Of a DNA stretch of 64,000 bases, positions 59,022 through 64,000 are shown in pieces. The stretch spans positions 1-64,000 of the forward strand of contig JAIXMQ010000033.1 in assembly GCA_025716855.1 (NCBI GenBank). The letters run 5' to 3'. How positions within the stretch are numbered: position 1 is the first letter of the stretch; each line of letters starts with the position of its first letter. The notes beneath the pieces are model-generated. The model was not told where the DNA came from. It worked only from the letters and a program-made list of their open reading frames with translations, and did not search any database. This DNA is from Pilaira anomala (taxonomy: Eukaryota > Mucoromycota > Mucoromycetes > Mucorales > Mucoraceae). The position numbers were made by a program, and so were the translations under genes.

Positions 59022-59134
59022 TAGTGAATGATATTTAAAAATTTATAGTGAATAATATTCAAAAAATCATAATGGATGACATTTAGAAAAATCTAGTGAA
59101 TGATATATAAAAAATTATACATAATGAATGATAT
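59022..59134 (-). repeat. Inverted partner of the 24-bp array (copy C, right end)
   Basis: Four to five degenerate units of TAGTGAATGATATTTAAAAATT, the reverse complement of the left array monomer. Together, left array (58,402), module and right array bound a unit of about 730 bp with array-type inverted ends. Confidence 0.8.
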
Positions 59135-59139
59135 CTTTT

Positions 59140-60226
59140 AGTTTATATGATACAAATTACACTTGGTTTATTATTGATTTGTTCCAAACAGATCTACAGT
59201 GCGATAGCCCCATTGATGTTTTAGTTGACAAAACTACATAAATTTTGTTTTATATATTCTTTATTAATTGGTGTTCTAACTGTTGAAGAGATCGTGAATC
59301 TGCTAAATTAAATATGGCAGGAGACAATAGTAGTTGAATTGCTGCGATAAATTTGTAATGATTTACCTTGATGTCGTTGATTTCGTATAATATAATAAAT
59401 AAATAAATAGCTCGAGATAGTCTATATTGTGTTGCAACTGGTTTTCTTAATTTTAAGTGTCAAAATAGTTTTTATTTTCCATCAACTATACCTGAATCTT
59501 CCATAAATGATCCCGTATACAGTTTGTGATGATGCTTTTTGGGGATAAAAGAATGATCACTCCATTCTTTTAAATGTTGAATCCATCGTTGTATAATTTA
59601 GTTAACGGATGAATGTTGATGATACCGTAGCTAATTTTTGGTTGAATTGACTATCGAGTATTTAGCCTTGCCGGAAATACTACCAAAAAAGGTATTAATG
59701 CTTTTCCAATAAAAAATATCAACTGCGTTAGTTTTAGAGTAGTTTGATGTACTAATTTTGAGTTATACAACGTATGTCTCATATTTTGTTGGTATGTACT
59801 GTGAGGGTCATATTTCTTTGTTGATGAGAAAACCAAGACGTTGAATTGTCGTTGAAGGAGTTACTTGGGTTTCTTTTGGTTGACCACGAAGTCTAGTTAA
59901 ACCTGATAGTTTTTGTTCAATTTCATTGTAATGGATCTTGTAAATATTACAGTAAGCAATGTCGAATGAAAACCTGAATGATAGTGTTGATAATCTGTAT
60001 GAATCCTCTCTGTGATTTCTGCTTCGATAATAACTAATATGTTGTGTTTGAGAAAGTTGATGGAAGCGATGATGTTGATTTTGTATTTCGCCTATTGTTG
60101 AAATAAAAGGCAATATTTTAGAAAGTAAAGTGCCAAAAGCAAAAGAAAAGATGATCAGCCTTATAATTATTAAAGATATCCTTTTAATTATTATCATTTT
60201 TTTTCTTTGAATAATTAAACCAATAG
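59140..60226 (-). other. Decayed coding-like sequence, right part of the core
   Basis: Minus-strand frames with protein-like composition but repeated stops, for example QKLSGLTRLRGQPKETQ near 59,880 and RHTLYNSKLVHQTTLKLTQ near 59,750, then KEWSDHSFIPKKHHHKLYT near 59,550. The style suggests the 3' half of a LINE ORF2, but no diagnostic motif survives. If so, the order relative to the RT fragment at 57,822-58,400 is not collinear, so the pieces were shuffled or come from different copies. Confidence 0.35.
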
Positions 60227-62108
60227 AGACAAGATTGGTAACACGAAAATAGCTTCCTTTAGAACACAGGATAATGAAAGTTTTAATGGTAGTTATTTAT
60301 TTGACTGAACCAATTATCAAACATTCAGCCAACAAAGAGCCCAACTTATCGAATAGTAAATAAAACTAACTGTAGAAGCACATTTAACTCATTTCGCTTT
60401 ATACTAAGGTGTATATATGAAAAGAAAAAGAAAAGGTGGCAAGTAATATGTACATGATGTTCTTTATTTTTCTGTCTTTGTCTATATGTATATATATCTA
60501 AAAAAAAAAAAAAGAGGGTAATCCTACAAAGATACCTTGTCGATAATAGTTTATATAAGACCACAAATCAAAAGTAATGTTGTAGTTGCGTCTACACACT
60601 CGTTAATTGAAAGATATCCTCTTTTTATACATAATATAGAGTAATAATATTTCCACTGTTGCCTTCGTATGTATTCTTTCTTTACCTACTTTTAAATTCA
60701 CTCATGGAGCTCAATTAAACTTTCAATGTAACCAAAGACTGTAACCACAACATTAGTTTGAAAATAATAAAGCCTTTACGTTTATGTTAAGGTGAGATAA
60801 TAATAAATTCTGTTTCTACGGCGCTTCAGTCTCTGTGGTTTTTTTTTGTGACACACTTTTTTTTTATCATATTTTTTTTTTTTTGGAAACGTCCATCAAG
60901 ATTACGAATAAAAAAAAAGTATACAAAATAACCCTGTTGTTCCTCCTTTTATACCCATCATTATCTTTTCTTTTGCAAAGTATGGTGTTCTATTGTTTGA
61001 TTGTGATGCGAATGTAGCGGTTTTCTTACCGTGGAACATTTACAATGTTTTGACATGCCGCAATCAGCACTTCTCGAAGTGTAATGCATTAGTTCTCTAC
61101 TTGCGATTAGTATAGATCTCGACATTTCTTTATTCTGCATCTGTAATTAACTTACCATGGGATAGTTCCTGGTCCTAGAAGTTTACTTCTGGGAGGTTAA
61201 GTGTATTGATGCATAAAGATTTAAAGATTTGAATACCAGTTGCTTCTGGGTTTCTTTTGTCGGGTATCTATTGTTCTATTTGTGATACAGTTAATATGGT
61301 ACCATAGTGTCGATTTTTTGCTGTCATCACCGGGTGTTTGCTTATTAGTGTTGCCGGTTATTGTTATGGCTGGTAGTGTTGCTATGACAGGTGTTGCTAT
61401 GACAGGTGTTGCTATGACAGATGTTGCTCTGACTAATACTGGTGTTGCTTTAGTTGCTGTTGTTATGATGGTAAGTTATTTTTTTTTATATATTTATTAT
61501 GCTTCCAAATAGTTTCTAACAATTTCTAATAGTCATTTTAGAAAAATTGCTATTCGTAGTCTGCTGGCACTTGAAAGCAAAAGGACAAAACGGTTGTTAA
61601 AGTGAGTTTTGACGAAGCTGTGTATCTCCTTCTTCTCCGTTCTCGTTTACGAGCGGTTCGTGCAGTTTAATTCTGGGTGTAATGGCACATAAAACCATAC
61701 GGATATCGAAGGAGGAGCTGGAGATACACGTCAGCCTTCTGATGAGCGAGCTTTTAGCAGCCCGAGTCGTTCTTTTGTGGGATGGTGTCAGCAAATGCAA
61801 TGGGTTTGTAAAAGCAATGAGCAAGTTTTGTGAATTCTATTTTCTGGCGAGTATGCTCTATCTTGATGAGTCCTGTCTCCTTCTCTTCCGTCCTCGTTTA
61901 CGAGCGGTTCGTGCAATTCAATCCTGGGTGTAATGGCACGTAAAACCATACGGATATCGTAGGGAGAGTTGGATTGATGGTTTTTATCTTGGTAGTCATC
62001 TCTAAGAAAAATATTATCATTGATTGTTGTGTTGTTGTACTTATCCGTTGCATTCTTGTTCTTGGGACTTCAGCTAGTGGACCTCCTCGTGGTTTGTCTT
62101 GGAAAACT

Positions 62109-62197
62109 GAATTTGGAAACTTTGAATTTGGAAACTTTGAATTTGAAAACTTTGAATTTGGAAACTTTGAATTTGGAAACTTTGAATTTGGAAACTT
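62109..62197 (+). repeat. 15-bp tandem repeat, 6 units (right arm)
   Basis: Units of GAATTTGGAAACTTT, the reverse complement of the left-arm array, with the same single variant at the equivalent position. One unit more than the left arm. Confidence 0.9.
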
Positions 62198-62406
62198 TTT
62201 CTCTCCGGGTTGTAAAGGCTAAAGCACCAGTAATTTTTTTTAAAATAGTTATTGTAATAAAAAAAAAGTAATAAACAAAAAGTCCAGATTAAACTTAATT
62301 TCCTTTGACATGTTGTGATACACCTAAATAAACCCATTCTTTTGTAAAGTGTCATGTCTGTATGTACCACCCAATAAGCTCCCTCAAGTTTGTCCTCAAA
62401 ATAACA

Positions 62407-62408
<2 letters not shown>

Positions 62409-62477
<69 letters not shown>
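62409..62477 (+). repeat. 69-nt pure T run
   Basis: Longest homopolymer in the window. The equivalent place in the left arm (54,402-54,409) and in the copy at 1-1,601 (1,461-1,467) has only 7-8 T, so the run expanded, or was assembled differently, in this arm alone. Confidence 0.85.
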
Positions 62478-62480
<3 letters not shown>

Positions 62481-62732
62481 GCCGAACTTTTTTGTTCTTT
62501 TAAATGTCTTTAATTTATCGCAAAAACCAATTAGTTTTTATTTGTAACTAAACTTGAGCTGATAGGGTAGATAAAACACAAGCATAATATTAGCTCTATG
62601 AAACCTTTAGTTAATGCATAAAGCTCAAAAAGCGCCACAGTTAGGAGGTCCAAAGGCCAAAAGCCTGCATATCACAAATCGCATTTTTTTTTTTTTTTTT
62701 TTTTTTTTTTTGTGGTGCCCCAGAAATTTACC

Positions 62733-63300
62733 GGAATGGAAAATTGATGCAAACTCATCAGAAGAAGAAAAATTCCATATACTCTTGGTAAATACGCAAA
62801 TTCAACTTCAACCAGTCTCGAAAAATATAAAGAACTCCTATTTAGAAAATCAAGAGAACGATTAAGAACCAGAAGAGGACAACAAGGAACCAGAAGAGGA
62901 CGACCGGGGAACCAGAGGAAGACGAGGAAGAATAAGAAGAGGACGCCGATGAACAAGTAATGAAGAATGAACAAGGGACCGATAAATAAGAGGAATGAGC
63001 AAGCGTTGAATTATCTATTCAACCAGTTACGTGAAGTGGCCAAAGACAGGATCCTTGAAGGTATTCATTATAAATAATACCCAAAGGGAAAGGACTAAAC
63101 AATTTAACGAAATTACTATGCCAGACAAAAATGAACTGCGAAGACATGGAATTAATGAAGCTGTGTTTGTCACGCAACATTAATTTTATGAATTGTAATT
63201 ACAGAGAGAAATATACAGCTGACTTCGATACGACAACGCATAAAGAGATTATGGACGAAATCGAAAAACGTAGAACACTACAATAATAAAGAGAGCAGTG
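62733..63300 (+). pseudogene. Broken coding remnant, unknown
   Basis: Just outside the right arm, plus-strand blocks in different frames have protein-like character: PEWKIDANSSEEEKFHILL (62,733 onward), an Arg/Gly-rich stretch (62,860-62,940), NQLREVAKDRILEGIHYK (about 63,020) and KIPKGKGLNNLTKLLCQ to KEIMDEIEKRRTLQ (63,075-63,285). No start, no family recognised. It may be the gene into which the repeat inserted, but the left flank at 54,230 shows no matching half. Confidence 0.3.
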
Positions 63301-63388
63301 CGCAAGAGTCGATATCAAAAGGTACGACAACTGCGTACTTGATCTTAATGTAGATCTAAAAGGGAGTTATTTGGTGATGGCTGAAGTC

Positions 63389-63419
<31 letters not shown>

Positions 63420-63639
63420 TCATTTTTAGGTCAACAATTTGATTTAACTTATTGTGACATTTTGAAAGTAGACATAAAGGGACAATTATTTTTGGCTTAG
63501 TGCCACTATTTTTTTTTTTTTTTTTTTGGAAAGTGACAAAATTTACCTGTGAATAAATAAACAATCCCTTTTTTTTTTTTTCCTGTTTCGGGTTATTTCT
63601 TTTGCTCTCTCTTTTTTTTTAAAAAAAATAAATAAATAA
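63301..63639. other. Spacer and syntaxin promoter region
   Basis: Short, with T and A runs (63,388-63,413; 63,509-63,529) and a T10-A8 palindrome (63,611-63,628) just before the syntaxin ATG. Confidence 0.5.
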
Positions 63640-64000
63640 ATGTCTTTTAACGATTTAGAACAAGGTTTTGGTGTTTCAACTTCGGCAAGAAATCGACCTC
63701 AACAAGGTAAAATAAAATAAAAAAGGAAGTTTCTTTTTTTTTTTAAAAAAAGATGCCAACAAATAAAGTTTTTGATAGATGGCAATGAAAACGATTACAA
63801 AAGCTTAACTATGAGAGTATCACAACAAGTCTTTCATATCAATGGGAATATCACGAGTATCGAAAGACTTGTTGGTTTTTTGGGAACTGCAAGAGATACA
63901 CCTGATATTCGAAATAAATTGTAAATACACACAGGAAAAAAGATATACGCATATATATTCTGACTTTTTCTCTCGTAACTATAGACATGACGTAACTGAA
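63640..64000 (+). CDS. Syntaxin (Pep12/syntaxin-7 type), 5' part only
   Basis: Endosomal or vacuolar t-SNARE (Qa) for membrane fusion. Three exons are visible: 63,640-63,706, 63,779-63,920, and from 63,985 to beyond the window. They join in frame: MSFNDLEQGFGVSTSARN, then VSQQVFHINGNITSIERLV and LGTARDTPDIRNKLHDVTE. This is the start of the N-terminal Habc three-helix domain, with the characteristic LGT..DTP.IR.KLH loop. The SNARE motif and membrane anchor lie outside the window. An ATAAATAAATAA leader precedes the ATG. The subtype within the Pep12/Vam3/Tlg2 set is a guess. Confidence 0.82.

Larger units (their letters stand above)
60227..62732 (+). repeat. Right arm of the large inverted repeat
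   Basis: About 2.51 kb, reverse complement of 54,230-56,566 with few differences. Extra length comes mainly from a 69-nt T run (62,409-62,477) that is about 8 nt in the left arm, and one extra 15-bp unit. Open frames in this orientation include 61,240-61,512 (hydrophobic, with VAMTG pentapeptide repeats), 61,682-61,933 and 61,974-62,222 (GNFEF repeats). A GTAAGT...TTTTAG intron-like segment occurs at 61,470-61,541 and is kept in all copies. No known protein family is recognised. Confidence 0.92.

Noticed and set aside
54230..62732. LTR retrotransposon interpretation of the paired arms
   Set aside because: The arms are inverted, not direct, and the core lacks an intact pol.

Overview
The window looks like nuclear DNA of an early-diverging filamentous fungus, most likely Mucoromycota (Mucorales). 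It is very AT-rich, crowded with long A and T homopolymers, and its genes carry several short GT...AG introns, mostly 44 to 140 nt. The encoded proteins are fungal housekeeping proteins. No prokaryotic layout is visible, and I found no rRNA, tRNA or CRISPR array. Genus and species cannot be fixed from the sequence alone.

Layout. 1-2,920 is repeat territory: a partial copy of a repeat that recurs at the right end, then a broken TnpB/Fanzor-like nuclease gene. 4,975-13,176 is gene territory: a secreted GH20 hexosaminidase, a short-chain dehydrogenase lacking its catalytic Tyr, a Pbs2-type MAP kinase kinase and cytochrome c1. 13.2-24.4 kb is gene-poor and holds broken or lineage-specific genes, two small TIR transposons (about 133 bp, and 596 bp with a 9-bp target duplication), a duplicated segment and a gag-only retroelement remnant. 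24.5-30.4 kb holds UDP-GlcNAc pyrophosphorylase, mitochondrial IF3, ketopantoate hydroxymethyltransferase and Dre2. 30.4-36.2 kb is mostly non-coding, with one secreted Thr-rich protein and a modular minisatellite-bearing repeat. 36.2-53.2 kb is the densest part: ubiquitin-like/WLM metalloprotease, ribosomal protein eL15, a multi-pass membrane protein, PP2A B56 subunit, Ecm29, a bHLH factor and a CorA-type Mg transporter. 54.2-62.7 kb is a large inverted repeat (arms about 2.3 and 2.5 kb) around a 3.7-kb core of decayed retroelement pieces and two more copies of the modular repeat. The window ends in the first exons of a syntaxin.

The host genes are ordinary and independent of each other: chitin precursor supply (UAP1), chitin/GlcNAc turnover (GH20), osmotic stress signalling (MAP2K), respiration (cyt c1), mitochondrial translation (IF3), cytosolic Fe-S assembly (Dre2), pantothenate synthesis and proteasome control (Ecm29). 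Many are convergent neighbours with only 115-350 bp between them.

The unusual content is in the repeats. Main candidates: (i) the Fanzor-like relic, (ii) the inverted-repeat element whose copies differ in 15-bp, reading-frame-preserving repeats, and (iii) a family in which one conserved module of about 240 bp sits beside minisatellite arrays whose 21-24 bp monomers differ from copy to copy. Splice structures were derived by hand from reading frame plus GT/AG sites and have not been tested against transcripts.
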